Shown piece by piece: positions 1-8,593 of a DNA stretch of 64,000 bases (position 1 is its first letter; each line of letters opens with the position of its first letter). The position numbers and the translations under genes are program-made. The notes below the pieces were generated by a model. That model was not told the origin of the DNA, made no database searches, and worked only from the letters and a program-made list of their open reading frames with translations. The stretch lies in assembly GCA_036502575.1 (NCBI GenBank), contig DASXYL010000083.1, forward strand, positions 62,001-126,000, read 5' to 3'. This DNA comes from DASXRA01 sp036502575. Its GTDB lineage: Bacteria > Actinomycetota > Actinomycetes > Mycobacteriales > Jatrophihabitantaceae.

Positions 1-1
1 G

Positions 2-1240
2 AATCGGCTGGCGGCAGCGTTCGACGCGTTCGTCGAGCTGTCCGACATCCGCGCCGAGCTGGCGCTCCACGGGGACGCCGCCGTGGCCCGGCACCGGGTC
101 CGGCAGACACTCGCGGCGATCACGGCCGGGCAGCCGCCGGCGGCGCTGGAGTTGCCGGACGTGGACCGCTACTGGTTGGTGCCTGCCGCGCGAGCACTGC
201 AGGCCCGGCTCACCGGCGACAGCGCTGCCGCCGACCGGTACGCGGCCCGGGCCGCCGAGATCGACGGCGCCCGCGCCGCGTACTTCCTGACCGCGGCGAC
301 CCGGTTGGCCGGACCGTCCGAGCCGGACGCTGCCCAGCTGAGCGCGCTGCTGCCGACGCCGACCGGCCCGGACGTGAACCGGGCGCAGCGCCTGTGCTGG
401 CTGGCCACGGCCGCCGGCGCGTTCGGGCCGTCCGCAAAGGACGTGCTGGCCGGCGCGCTGCGCACGGCGGTGGGCGCCCCGCCCGAGGGCCAGCCGCTGC
501 CCGAACCGTGGGCGACGGCCGCGTCTCCCGGGACAGGCGCCGCCTCCGCCGTGGATGCGCTCGCCGCGCTGCACAAGTCGTGCATCGAGCCCGAGCCGGA
601 TGCGCCGGCCGCCGACACCGACGCCGGGCCGAGCCCCATGCTGATGCCGCTGCGCGAGCTGGTCGGCTGCCTGGTCGACGAAGGCGACGAGCCGGAACGG
701 GCGTTGCTGCGCCGGGTCGAGGAGCTGCGCGCCGTGGTCGAGGACGGCGCCGTGCCGCCCGCCTACCGTCCCTGGGACGACCCGGCCGGCACCGTCGTCG
801 AGCTGGTGCACACCGACATCGTCGGCGGCGCGGCGCCGGCGGGGGCGCGACCGGTCGCGGTGCGAGCCGCGGTCTTATGGCTGCGGGCGATGGCCCAGCA
901 GATCGTCGATCACGGCCGGCTGAGCTCACCGGAGGCGACCAGCGTCCGGATCCGGGGCAAGGTCGTGGCGATCACGGCCGATGGCCCGGACCAGACCGCG
1001 CTGTCCGCGGTCCGGACCGACATCGCCCAGGCGTATGCGCCCCGCGGCTTGGGGCAGCGGCTGGTCGGGGCGGGCCAGCGGCGCCAGGCCGAGGCCGCGG
1101 AACTCGAGCGGGCCGAGACCGCGACGAGCCAGGCGGTCGAGCAGTTCCGGCAGCGCAGCCAGCAGGAGGCCGAGCAGCAGGCCCGGCTCGATGCCGAGCT
1201 CGACGCGATGTCCCGCTCGCTCAGTGGAATTGCGGGATGA
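2..1240 (+). CDS. Hypothetical protein, 3' part of a gene cut by the window edge
   Basis: The reading frame is open from the first complete codon at base 2, so the gene most likely begins outside the window; a GTG at 83 is only a possible internal start. The visible part has about 412 residues. It is Ala/Arg-rich and helical, and its last 55 or so residues are rich in Glu, Gln, Arg and Ala with heptad-like spacing, which suggests a coiled coil. I recognise no catalytic motif and no family. The stop lies inside the 3' end of the convergent small membrane-protein gene, a 20-bp tail-to-tail overlap. Function unknown. Confidence 0.7.
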   Translation, partial: NRLAAAFDAFVELSDIRAELALHGDAAVARHRVRQTLAAITAGQPPAALELPDVDRYWLVPAARALQARLTGDSAAADRYAARAAEIDGARAAYFLTAATRLAGPSEPDAAQLSALLPTPTGPDVNRAQRLCWLATAAGAFGPSAKDVLAGALRTAVGAPPEGQPLPEPWATAASPGTGAASAVDALAALHKSCIEPEPDAPAADTDAGPSPMLMPLRELVGCLVDEGDEPERALLRRVEELRAVVEDGAVPPAYRPWDDPAGTVVELVHTDIVGGAAPAGARPVAVRAAVLWLRAMAQQIVDHGRLSSPEATSVRIRGKVVAITADGPDQTALSAVRTDIAQAYAPRGLGQRLVGAGQRRQAEAAELERAETATSQAVEQFRQRSQQEAEQQARLDAELDAMSRSLSGIAG

Positions 1241-1463
1241 TCAGGTACAGGCCGTAGGCGACGGCGGCCAGGCATATCAGGAACGCCGTGCCGGCCATCG
1301 CGTATCCGGTGCGGGCCTCGCGGCCGTCCGCGCGGGCGGCTTCGACCTGCGACAGGGCGAGCACGCCCACCGCGAACACCGCCACGACGCCGACCCCGAA
1401 CGCCAGGCTGACGCCCGCGACCTTGAACAGCGCCGCCCAGTGGATGTCGACCTTGGAGCTCAT
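1221..1463 (-). CDS. Small two-helix membrane protein coupled to the phosphate transporter
   Basis: An 80-residue protein with two clear hydrophobic segments (about residues 13-36 and 54-75) separated by a charged stretch with EAARADGREAR. Its ATG overlaps the stop of the upstream phosphate transporter gene as ATGA, so it is very probably translationally coupled to it. The family is not one I can name. Partner genes of this size and topology downstream of PiT transporters suggest an accessory membrane subunit, but that is inference from position only. The 3' end overlaps the convergent upstream gene by 20 bp. Confidence 0.75.
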   Translation of the reverse strand: MSSKVDIHWAALFKVAGVSLAFGVGVVAVFAVGVLALSQVEAARADGREARTGYAMAGTAFLICLAAVAYGLYLIIPQFH

Positions 1464-2593
1464 ACCGGCACCGCCTCGGGCTCGAGTGACACGGAACGGG
1501 CGTCGTTGACGTTGTCCGCAGTCACCGCGTTGCGCCGCGACAGCAGGTAGATGCCGGTGACCATGACGATCGCGATGACCGCGATGGTGATGACGCCGCC
1601 GTTGCCGGAGTCGGCCACCTTGCCCGACAGGCCACCGACCAGAGCGGCCACCGGCAGCGTGAAGCCCCAGGCCAGCGCCATCTTGCCGGCGAGCGTCCAG
1701 CGCACCTCGGCCAGCTTGCGACCGAGGCCGGCCCCGAGGATGCCGCCGGACACGACCTGCGTGGTCGAGAGCGCGAAGCCCAGGTGCGAGGACGCGAGCA
1801 GCACCGCCGTCGAGGACGTCTCGGCCGCGAAGCCCTGCGGCGACTCGATGTCGGCGAGCCCCTTGCCCATCGTCCGGATGATCCGCCAGCCACCCATATA
1901 GGTGCCGCTGGCGATCGCCGTACCGGCCAGCAGGATCACCCACCACGGTGGCCCGGCGTTGGAGCTGAGGTGCCCGGACGTGATGAGCAGCAGGGTGATG
2001 ATGCCCATCGTCTTCTGCGCGTCGCCCGTGCCGTGAGCGAGCGACACCATCGAGGCCGAGATCGTCTGGCCGTGCCGGAAGCCCTCGGTGACCGAGCGCG
2101 CCCGGGCCCGCGCGGTGATCTTGTAGGCGAGGAACGTGCCCAGTAGCGCCACCACGCCGCAGACGACCGGCGACATCACCGCGGGCAGCAAGATCTTCGA
2201 CACGACCGTGCTGAAATGCACCGCATCGGATCCGGACGCGATCCATACCGCACCGATCAGGCCACCGAACAGCGCGTGCGACGAGGAGGACGGCAACCCG
2301 AGCAGCCAGGTGACGAGGTTCCACAGAATGGCGCCGATCAGGCCACCGAAGATGATTGCCGGCGTGACCTTCGCGTCGTCGACGATGCCGCCGGAGATCG
2401 TTTTGGCCACCTCGGTCGAGATGAACGCGCCGACCAGGTTCAGCACGGCCGAGATCGCCACCGCGATCTTCGGTTTGAGGGCACCGGTGGCGATGGAGGT
2501 CGCCATCGCGTTGGCCGTGTCGTGAAAGCCATTGGTGAAGTCGAATGCCAGCGCGGTGATGATCACCACGAGGACGAGGAACGAGACGTCCAT
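1460..2593 (-). CDS. pit: PiT-family inorganic phosphate transporter
   Basis: A 377-residue polytopic membrane protein of the PiT family, which imports metal-phosphate with protons or sodium. The duplicated PiT signature is visible: DFTNGFHDTANAMAT near residues 18-32, and a second half with a SLAHGTGDAQKTMG segment. A GLPSSSSHALFGGLIG segment lies near residue 98. The ATG at 2593 is preceded by GGAG at good spacing and starts directly at the first membrane helix; an upstream in-frame extension is rejected because it reads like non-coding Pro/Arg-rich sequence. It is followed, with a 4-bp overlap, by a small membrane-protein gene. A possible PhoP box lies about 45 bp upstream. Confidence 0.93.
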   Translation of the reverse strand: MDVSFLVLVVIITALAFDFTNGFHDTANAMATSIATGALKPKIAVAISAVLNLVGAFISTEVAKTISGGIVDDAKVTPAIIFGGLIGAILWNLVTWLLGLPSSSSHALFGGLIGAVWIASGSDAVHFSTVVSKILLPAVMSPVVCGVVALLGTFLAYKITARARARSVTEGFRHGQTISASMVSLAHGTGDAQKTMGIITLLLITSGHLSSNAGPPWWVILLAGTAIASGTYMGGWRIIRTMGKGLADIESPQGFAAETSSTAVLLASSHLGFALSTTQVVSGGILGAGLGRKLAEVRWTLAGKMALAWGFTLPVAALVGGLSGKVADSGNGGVITIAVIAIVMVTGIYLLSRRNAVTADNVNDARSVSLEPEAVPV

Positions 2594-2637
2594 CAGCAGC
2601 TCCCCGAGGGTGTGCGGTCGTGGTGGACGGTAGGGGT

Positions 2638-2659
2638 TTGCGGTAAACACAACGTGAAC
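2638..2659 (-). promoter_or_regulatory. Possible PHO box (PhoP direct repeats) upstream of pit
   Basis: Read on the minus strand, two adjacent 11-nt units start GTTCACG and GTTTACC. Actinobacterial PhoP boxes are built of 11-nt direct-repeat units beginning GTTCACC, so the spacing and sequence fit, with mismatches. The site lies 45 bp upstream of the transporter start, where phosphate-starvation control would make sense. Two units are the minimum, and the match is by eye only. Confidence 0.38.
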
Positions 2660-2751
2660 GCCCGCAAGCGTCCGACTTGTCGCGGCGCGGCGGGGGCATG
2701 CCGGTGCGCCGCCGGCACGAACCGGCGTGACGGGGTCAGTAACCTGGGCAG

Positions 2752-4005
2752 GTGATCGACCTTCGAGTGGTGCGCGAGGACCCGGACCGGGTTCGCGCAT
2801 CGCAACGCATTCGCGGCGCGGACGAGATGCTCGTCGACGCGTTGCTGGCCGCCGACGACAAACGCCGCGCCGCGGTGAGCCGGGCCGACGCACTGCGCGC
2901 CGAGCAGAACACGATGAGCCGCCAGGTGGGCAAGGCGTCCCCCGAGGAGCGGCCGGCCTTGCTCGCCAAGGCCAAGGCGCTGTCCGAGGAGGTGAAGGCG
3001 GCCGAGGCCGATCAGAACGCGGCCGACGCCGAGTTGCGCGCGGCCCATCTCGCGATCCCGAATCTCGTCGAGGACGGAGTGCCGCCCGGCGGCGAGGACG
3101 ACTTCGTCACGCTCGAGGTCGTCGGCACGCCACCGACGATCGACAATCCCCGCGATCACACCGAGATCGGTGCCGACCTGCACGCCATCGACACCGAGCG
3201 CGGCGCCAAGGTCAGCGGTGCACGCTTCTACTTCCTCACCGGAATCGGCGCCCAGCTCGAACTGGCGCTGGTCAACCTGGCGATGGAGCAGGCCCAGGCG
3301 GCCGGATTCACGCAGATGATCGTGCCCGCGCTGGTCAAGCCCGAGATTATGGAGGGCACCGGCTTCCTCGGCGCGCACGCGTCGGAGGTGTACCGGCTGG
3401 CCGAGGACGACCTATACCTGGTCGGGACGTCCGAGGTCGCGCTCGCCGGGTACCACTCGAACGAGATCCTCGATTCGCTGCCGCGCCGGTACGCCGGTTT
3501 CTCGTCGTGTTTCCGCCGCGAGGCCGGCTCGTACGGCAAGGACACCAAGGGCATCATCCGAGTGCACTGGTTCGACAAGGTCGAGATGTTCTCCTACGTT
3601 CCGGTCGAGGAGTCGCGCGACGAGCACCAGCGGCTGCTGGCCTGGGAGCGCGAGTTCCTCGACAAGCTCGAGCTCGCCTACCGGGTCATAGACACCGCGG
3701 CCGAAGACCTGAGCTCCAGCGCCGCGCGTCGCTACGACATCGAGGCGTGGTTCCCGTCGCAGGGTGCCTATCGCGAGCTGACGTCGACGTCGAACTGCAC
3801 GACATTCCAGGCTCGACGGCTGAACATACGCCAGCGTACGGAGGCGGGCACGACACCCGTAGCCACGTTGAACGGCACGCTGTGCGCGGTAGCCCGCACC
3901 ATCGCCTGCCTCCTCGATCACCACCAGCAGCCCGACGGCACCGTCTACGTGCCGAAGGCGCTGCGCCCCTGGCTGGGCGGCCGCGAGGTGCTGGCCTCAG
4001 CATGA
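2752..4005 (+). CDS. serS: Serine--tRNA ligase
   Basis: A 417-residue class II aminoacyl-tRNA synthetase that charges tRNA(Ser) with serine. The N-terminal 100 residues form the helical tRNA-binding arm, rich in Ala, Glu and Lys. The catalytic core shows TSEVAL (serine pocket), the motif 2 region SSCFRREAGSYGKDTKGI with its class II arginine, and the C-terminal motif 3 region ending with a short VPKALRPWLGG tail. Length is normal for bacterial SerRS. The GTG start gives the expected N-terminus beginning IDLRVVREDPD. A HAD-hydrolase gene follows with an ATGA overlap, a common actinobacterial arrangement. Confidence 0.97.
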   Translation: MIDLRVVREDPDRVRASQRIRGADEMLVDALLAADDKRRAAVSRADALRAEQNTMSRQVGKASPEERPALLAKAKALSEEVKAAEADQNAADAELRAAHLAIPNLVEDGVPPGGEDDFVTLEVVGTPPTIDNPRDHTEIGADLHAIDTERGAKVSGARFYFLTGIGAQLELALVNLAMEQAQAAGFTQMIVPALVKPEIMEGTGFLGAHASEVYRLAEDDLYLVGTSEVALAGYHSNEILDSLPRRYAGFSSCFRREAGSYGKDTKGIIRVHWFDKVEMFSYVPVEESRDEHQRLLAWEREFLDKLELAYRVIDTAAEDLSSSAARRYDIEAWFPSQGAYRELTSTSNCTTFQARRLNIRQRTEAGTTPVATLNGTLCAVARTIACLLDHHQQPDGTVYVPKALRPWLGGREVLASA

Positions 4006-4832
4006 CCGTCCGGCTGCTGGCCAGCGATCTGGACGGCACGCTGGTGCGCAGCGACGGGACGGTGAGCGACCGTACGCGCGCCGCGTTGAAGGCCGCCGTC
4101 GGCGCCGGCCTGATCGTCGCGTTCGCCACCGGACGCCCGCCGCGTTGGCTGCACGAGATCGGTGACGCGACCGGTCACACCGGCGTCGCCGTCTCGGCCA
4201 ACGGCGCGGTCATCTACGACCTGGAGACCGAGACGGTGCTGCGCGCGCACCAGCTCGACCCACCGCTGCTCGCCGAGCTCACCTCCGGGCTTCGGGAGGC
4301 GTTCCCTGAGGTCCGCTTCGGCGTCGAGTACGGCCTGAACTTCGGATACGAGCCGGGGTACCGCCACGACTGGGAGATCAGCCCCACCCATGATCGCCGC
4401 GGCAACCTGATCGCACCGCCGCTGGTGGCCGAGCTCGCCGAGATCATCCGTCAGCCCGGGGTGAAGCTGCTCGCGAAGCATCGTGAGCTCGATCCGGACA
4501 CGTTCCGGGCGCAGGCGTCCCGGTTGCTGGACGGTCGGGCGACGGTCACCGGTTCGTCGACCACGGCGCTGCTGGAGATCGCGCCGCCCGGGGTCACGAA
4601 GGCCACCGGCCTGGCCGAGATCGCCGCCACCCACGGCATCCGCCCGGACGAGGTCGCCGCGGTCGGCGACATGCCCAACGACGTGTCGATGCTGCAGTGG
4701 GCCGGACGCGCCTATGCCGTGGCGAACGCGCACCCATCAGTGCTCGCCGTCGTCGACGAGGTGCTGCCGTCCAACGACGACGACGGTGTCGCCACCCTGA
4801 TCGAAGGCTTGCTCACCGCCCACATGACCTAA
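4002..4832 (+). CDS. HAD superfamily hydrolase (Cof/YbiV type IIB phosphatase)
   Basis: A 276-residue cytosolic phosphatase-like protein. Motif I is ASDLDGTLV near residues 7-15 with the nucleophilic Asp9. It is followed by FATGRPP, and the C-terminal motif IV is GDMPNDVSML, typical of Cof-type sugar- or nucleotide-phosphatases with a C2B cap. The ATG overlaps the serS stop by 4 bp, so the two are co-translated. The physiological substrate cannot be read from sequence. Confidence 0.9.
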   Translation: MTVRLLASDLDGTLVRSDGTVSDRTRAALKAAVGAGLIVAFATGRPPRWLHEIGDATGHTGVAVSANGAVIYDLETETVLRAHQLDPPLLAELTSGLREAFPEVRFGVEYGLNFGYEPGYRHDWEISPTHDRRGNLIAPPLVAELAEIIRQPGVKLLAKHRELDPDTFRAQASRLLDGRATVTGSSTTALLEIAPPGVTKATGLAEIAATHGIRPDEVAAVGDMPNDVSMLQWAGRAYAVANAHPSVLAVVDEVLPSNDDDGVATLIEGLLTAHMT

Positions 4833-4890
4833 CCCCGGCAAGCGCGACCACGAACGCGATGAGCGCTCGCGCGAAGAGTCCGCGGGCGTG

Positions 4891-5496
4891 TTACAAGTAC
4901 TGGCCGCCGCCTGGTTGGCCGCCCTCGTCGCCGGGTAGGCGCTGTCCGGGGATGATCTGCCCGCCCGGACCCACGATCACCGGACCACCCGGCGGGACGC
5001 CCGGCGCGCCCGGCAGGGCCCGTCGACGCATCTCCTCCAGCTGGGCGCGCGCGGCCATCTGCTGGGCCATCAGCGCGGTCTGGATGCCGTGGAACAGGCC
5101 CTCCAGCCAGCCGACCAGCTGGGCCTGAGCGATGCGCAGCTCGGCCTCGGAGGGCACCTCTTCGCTGAACGGCAGCGTGAAGCGTTCCAGCTCCTCGCGC
5201 AGTTCGGGGGACAGGCCGTCCTCCAGTTCGCGGATCGACAGATCGTGGATCTCGCGTAGCCGCTGGCGTCCGGCCTGGTCCAGCGGGGCGGCCCGAACCT
5301 CCTCCAGCAGCTGCTTGATCATCGTCCCGATTCGCATCACCTTGGCGGGCTGCTCGACCATGGTCGTAATCTCGTCACCGTCGTCACCAGCATCGGCATG
5401 ATCGCTAGCGGCGGAAGCTGCGACAACAGCGTCGGCAGCCTCGTCGGATCCGTTCGAGTGCTGGGGCTCGCCATTGTGCTGGGTGTCGTTGGTCAT
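4891..5496 (-). CDS. bpa: Bacterial proteasome activator (Bpa/PafE)
   Basis: A 201-residue ATP-independent activator ring of the actinobacterial 20S proteasome, orthologous in plan to Mycobacterium Rv3780. The N-terminal 45 residues are acidic and probably disordered. A central all-helical bundle spans about 48-160, and a Gly/Pro-rich linker leads to the C-terminal GQYL, the signature tail that docks into the proteasome alpha-ring and opens the gate. The ATG at 5496 is chosen because an in-frame 59-residue upstream extension is Arg-rich and unlike the family. No proteasome core gene is in the window; its presence elsewhere in the genome is implied. Confidence 0.93.
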   Translation of the reverse strand: MTNDTQHNGEPQHSNGSDEAADAVVAASAASDHADAGDDGDEITTMVEQPAKVMRIGTMIKQLLEEVRAAPLDQAGRQRLREIHDLSIRELEDGLSPELREELERFTLPFSEEVPSEAELRIAQAQLVGWLEGLFHGIQTALMAQQMAARAQLEEMRRRALPGAPGVPPGGPVIVGPGGQIIPGQRLPGDEGGQPGGGQYL

Positions 5497-5672
5497 GCAC
5501 CCAGTCTTGCGCAAGCCGGATGGCAACGACGATGAGCCCCGGGCCGTAGGGCCCGCAAACCGGAGGCGAGGTTGGCGGCGATGAGCCATCCGACGGCGCG
5601 TCACGCCGATCCGGACACGAATTTTGCGATCATGACCGTGACCGGCGGGGGCCGAGCCATGGGTGTCGACCA

Positions 5673-6863
5673 ATGAGCTTCGATGTCGCGCGCGTCCGCG
5701 GCCTCTACCCGACGCTCGGCGGTGGCATCGCCTACCTCGACGGCAACTTCAGCGCACTGCTGCCGGAGACCGTTATCCGCGCGATCATCACCACGCTTCG
5801 CTCGTCTCCGTCGCAGCCCGGATCGCAGTCGGCGCGGTCGCAACGGGCCGCTGCCTCGCTCGACAACGCACGCCGGGCCATCGGTGATCTCATCGGCGTA
5901 CCGCCGGACTGCGTCGTGTTCGGCTCGAACGTCTCGGTGCTGATGGAGCAGTTCGCCGCGCTCATCGCCCGCGAGTGGCAACTCGGGGACGAGATCGTGA
6001 TCAGCCGCCTCGACCACGACGGCACCGTGCGCCCGTGGCTCACCGCGGCCAAGACGGTCGGCGCCATCGTGCGCTGGGCCGAGGTGGACGTCGAGACCGG
6101 CGAGCTGCCTGAGTGGCAGTACGACCGGCTCATCAGCCGCCGCACCCGGCTGGTGACCGTGCCGCTGGCCAACCTGGCGACGGGGGCGATCCCGAACGCG
6201 CGCCGCATCGCCGACCTGGCCCACGCCGTCGGCGCGCTCGTCGTCGTCGATGCGGGCGCCGCCCTGCCGCACCTGCCCCTGGACCTCGCCGAGCTCGGCT
6301 GCGACCTGATCGGCGTGCCGGTCGAGGGTTTCGGCGGCCCGACCGTCGGGGCGATGATCGCCCGCGAAGGGCTGCTCTACGAGCTGGACGAGGACTCCAC
6401 CGCCCCCGTGCCGGGGCGCTACGAGCTGGGCGACCTGCCGGTCGAGTTGCTCGACGGTGTGGTCGCCGCCGTCGATCACCTGGCCAGCCTCGACGAGTGG
6501 GCCACCGGGTCCCGGCGCCAGCGCCTGGTTGCCTCGCTGCGCGCGGCCGGTGAGTACGAGCGGTCGCTGTTCGCCCTCCTGGACCGGCGGTTGCGGGCCA
6601 TGCCGGGCGTGACCCTGCTCGGATCGCCGACCAACCGGGTTCCGCTCGTATCGTTCGCGATCGACGGCCGCAAGGCGTTCGAGATCGGTGACTACCTCAA
6701 GTCGCGCGGCATCTCGGTCTGGACGGGCCCGAGCGGCATGAGCCTGTTCATGAGCACGTTCGGCGCCGACGAGCTGGGCGGCACCGTCCACGTCGGGCTG
6801 ATGCCGCACACCACCCGGGCCGAGATCGAGCAACTGGCCCGGGCCCTCGACGAGTTCGTATGA
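5673..6863 (+). CDS. Class V aminotransferase-fold protein without the PLP lysine
   Basis: A 396-residue protein with the overall layout of cysteine desulfurase-like class V enzymes: an N-terminal YLDGNFSALLP, an RLDHDGTVRPW block, a strand ending VVVDAGAALPH that supplies the usual PLP-ring Asp (193) and His (200), and a GGPTVGAM stretch. Where relatives read S-x-Y/H-K-x-x-G-P with the Schiff-base lysine, this protein reads VPVEGFGGP, so the lysine is replaced by Glu218. It is probably not a PLP transaminase or desulfurase unless another lysine substitutes. The next gene overlaps its stop by 4 bp. Confidence 0.85.
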   Translation: MSFDVARVRGLYPTLGGGIAYLDGNFSALLPETVIRAIITTLRSSPSQPGSQSARSQRAAASLDNARRAIGDLIGVPPDCVVFGSNVSVLMEQFAALIAREWQLGDEIVISRLDHDGTVRPWLTAAKTVGAIVRWAEVDVETGELPEWQYDRLISRRTRLVTVPLANLATGAIPNARRIADLAHAVGALVVVDAGAALPHLPLDLAELGCDLIGVPVEGFGGPTVGAMIAREGLLYELDEDSTAPVPGRYELGDLPVELLDGVVAAVDHLASLDEWATGSRRQRLVASLRAAGEYERSLFALLDRRLRAMPGVTLLGSPTNRVPLVSFAIDGRKAFEIGDYLKSRGISVWTGPSGMSLFMSTFGADELGGTVHVGLMPHTTRAEIEQLARALDEFV

Positions 6864-7546
6864 CCGATGATGAGCCGGAGCTGAGGTTCGTCGAGACGAC
6901 GACGGCGGCTGCCGCGGCGGATCCCGACGGCGGCGATGTCATCCCCGGACGCTCGCCCCGCCCGCCCGTCCGGTGGAGTCTGCGCCCGTCATGGCTCGTC
7001 GGGCTGCTCGCCATCGTGCTGGCGGCCGGCATCGGCATCGGCTACCTCGTTGGTGGGCACGGCAAGACCCGGACGGTGCTGGCCCCGCCCGGCACTGCCG
7101 AGCGGAGCATCAGCGAGTCGTTGCCGGCCGGCTCGGCGCTCGCCGAGGTGCCCAAGCTGAATACGACCGGCAACACCTGCGTCGGGATGCTGGCGTCCAA
7201 CGGCCGGCCGCTGATGGTGGGCATCGAGATCGTGAACGGCGGCCCGCAGCCCGTTGTGCTCCGCAACGTCCAAGGCGTGTTTCCGCTGGGGGGACTGCGG
7301 CAAGTGGACAGCCAGGCGGGCCAATGTGACAACAACTCGACGGAGAGCGTCACCGGCCGTCGCATCGAGCCGACGGCCACTGCCTGGATCTCGCTGACCC
7401 TCGACGTGTTGGTGCGTTGCCCCGGGCCGCTGCCCGTGCAGTTCCGGGTCGCCTACACGGCCGACGGCGGTCAAGGACTGCAGCAGCTGGGCGGATTCGC
7501 TGACCTGAGCGAGGTCCCATACCCGGGCTGCCCGACCCCAAGCTAG
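6860..7546 (+). CDS. Membrane-anchored hypothetical protein
   Basis: A 228-residue protein with an acidic cytosolic head of about 45 residues, one hydrophobic helix near residues 50-72 (WLVGLLAIVLAAGIGIGYLV), and an extracytoplasmic domain of about 150 residues containing several cysteines (in NTCVGML, GQCDNN, VRCPG and YPGCP) that could form disulfides. It starts with an ATGA overlap on the PLP-fold gene, so the two are probably co-expressed. No family is recognised. Its stop codon abuts that of the convergent quinone oxidoreductase gene. Confidence 0.75.
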   Translation: MTDDEPELRFVETTTAAAAADPDGGDVIPGRSPRPPVRWSLRPSWLVGLLAIVLAAGIGIGYLVGGHGKTRTVLAPPGTAERSISESLPAGSALAEVPKLNTTGNTCVGMLASNGRPLMVGIEIVNGGPQPVVLRNVQGVFPLGGLRQVDSQAGQCDNNSTESVTGRRIEPTATAWISLTLDVLVRCPGPLPVQFRVAYTADGGQGLQQLGGFADLSEVPYPGCPTPS

Positions 7547-8518
7547 CTACGTCGTGAGCACGACCTTGCCGATGTGCTCGCTGGCCTCGACGACCCGGTG
7601 GGCCTCGGCGGCCTGGTCCAGGGGCAGCGTCCGATCGATGATCGGGCGGACGTCGCCGGACTCGATCATCGGCCACACGAACGCCGCCGTCGCCGCGACG
7701 ATCTTCGCCTTCTCCTCGAGCGGTCGGGCCCGCAGGGTCGCCGCGCGCACGCTGGCCCGCTTGGCCATCAGCACCCCGAGGTCGAGCTCGCCCTTGCGTC
7801 CACCCTGCAGTCCGAGCACGGCGAGCCGGCCACCCACGGCCAGCGCGGCGACGTTGCGGGTCAGGTAGGCCGCGCCGATGTTGTCGAGGATGACGTCGGC
7901 GCCGCTGCCGCCCGCCCAGGCGGTCTCGACGAAGTCCTGCTCGCGATAGTTGATGGCGACGTCGGCGCCGAGCTCGCGGCAGGCGTCGACCTTGCGGGCA
8001 CTGCCGGCCGTGGCGATCACCCGGGCGCCGTACCGATGGGTGACCTGGATGGCCATCGTGCCGACCCCGCTGGCCCCGCCGTGCACGAGGAACGTCTCGC
8101 CCGGTTGCAGCCCGCCGATGTCGAACACCATCGACCACACCGTGCAGGCGACCTCGGGCAGTGCCGCGCTGTCCACAGTGGACAGTCCCCGCGGGACCGG
8201 CAGCAGCTGGCCCGCCGGGGCGACGACCCGCTCGGCGTAGCCGCCTCCGGCGAGCAGCGCGCACACGGCGTCGCCGACCCGCCAGCCGGTAACCCCGTCG
8301 CCCAGTTGCGCAATCGTCCCGGCGCACTCCATGCCCAGATAAGGGGACGTTCCGGGCGGCGGATCGTAGTGGCCCTGCCGCTGCAGCAGATCGGCCCGGT
8401 TGATCGCCGTGGCCGCCACGTCGATGAGCACCTCACCCGCCGACGGCACCGGATCGGGCACTTCGCGCACCTGCAGTACCTCAGGTCCGCCGGGTTCGGT
8501 GATGACAACCGCACGCAT
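7547..8518 (-). CDS. NAD(P)H-quinone oxidoreductase, zinc-free MDR family
   Basis: A 323-residue medium-chain dehydrogenase/reductase of the quinone oxidoreductase (PIG3/QorA-like) type. The start MRAVVITEPGGPEVL, the RADLLQRQGHYDPPPG segment and the nucleotide-binding VHGGASGVGTMAIQ are characteristic; the cysteine zinc ligands of alcohol dehydrogenases are absent. It probably reduces quinones or enones with NADPH in the cytosol. The internal ATG at 8518 is chosen because family members begin exactly there; an upstream in-frame ATG adds 17 atypical residues. It converges on the upstream hypothetical gene without a gap. Confidence 0.9.
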   Translation of the reverse strand: MRAVVITEPGGPEVLQVREVPDPVPSAGEVLIDVAATAINRADLLQRQGHYDPPPGTSPYLGMECAGTIAQLGDGVTGWRVGDAVCALLAGGGYAERVVAPAGQLLPVPRGLSTVDSAALPEVACTVWSMVFDIGGLQPGETFLVHGGASGVGTMAIQVTHRYGARVIATAGSARKVDACRELGADVAINYREQDFVETAWAGGSGADVILDNIGAAYLTRNVAALAVGGRLAVLGLQGGRKGELDLGVLMAKRASVRAATLRARPLEEKAKIVAATAAFVWPMIESGDVRPIIDRTLPLDQAAEAHRVVEASEHIGKVVLTT

Positions 8519-8593
8519 GTGCCCTATCTTGCCGGGCTTCAAGGTGACACCCGTGCCGGGCTGGGGCAATGTGTGTGGGATGGAGGCTCAGCT

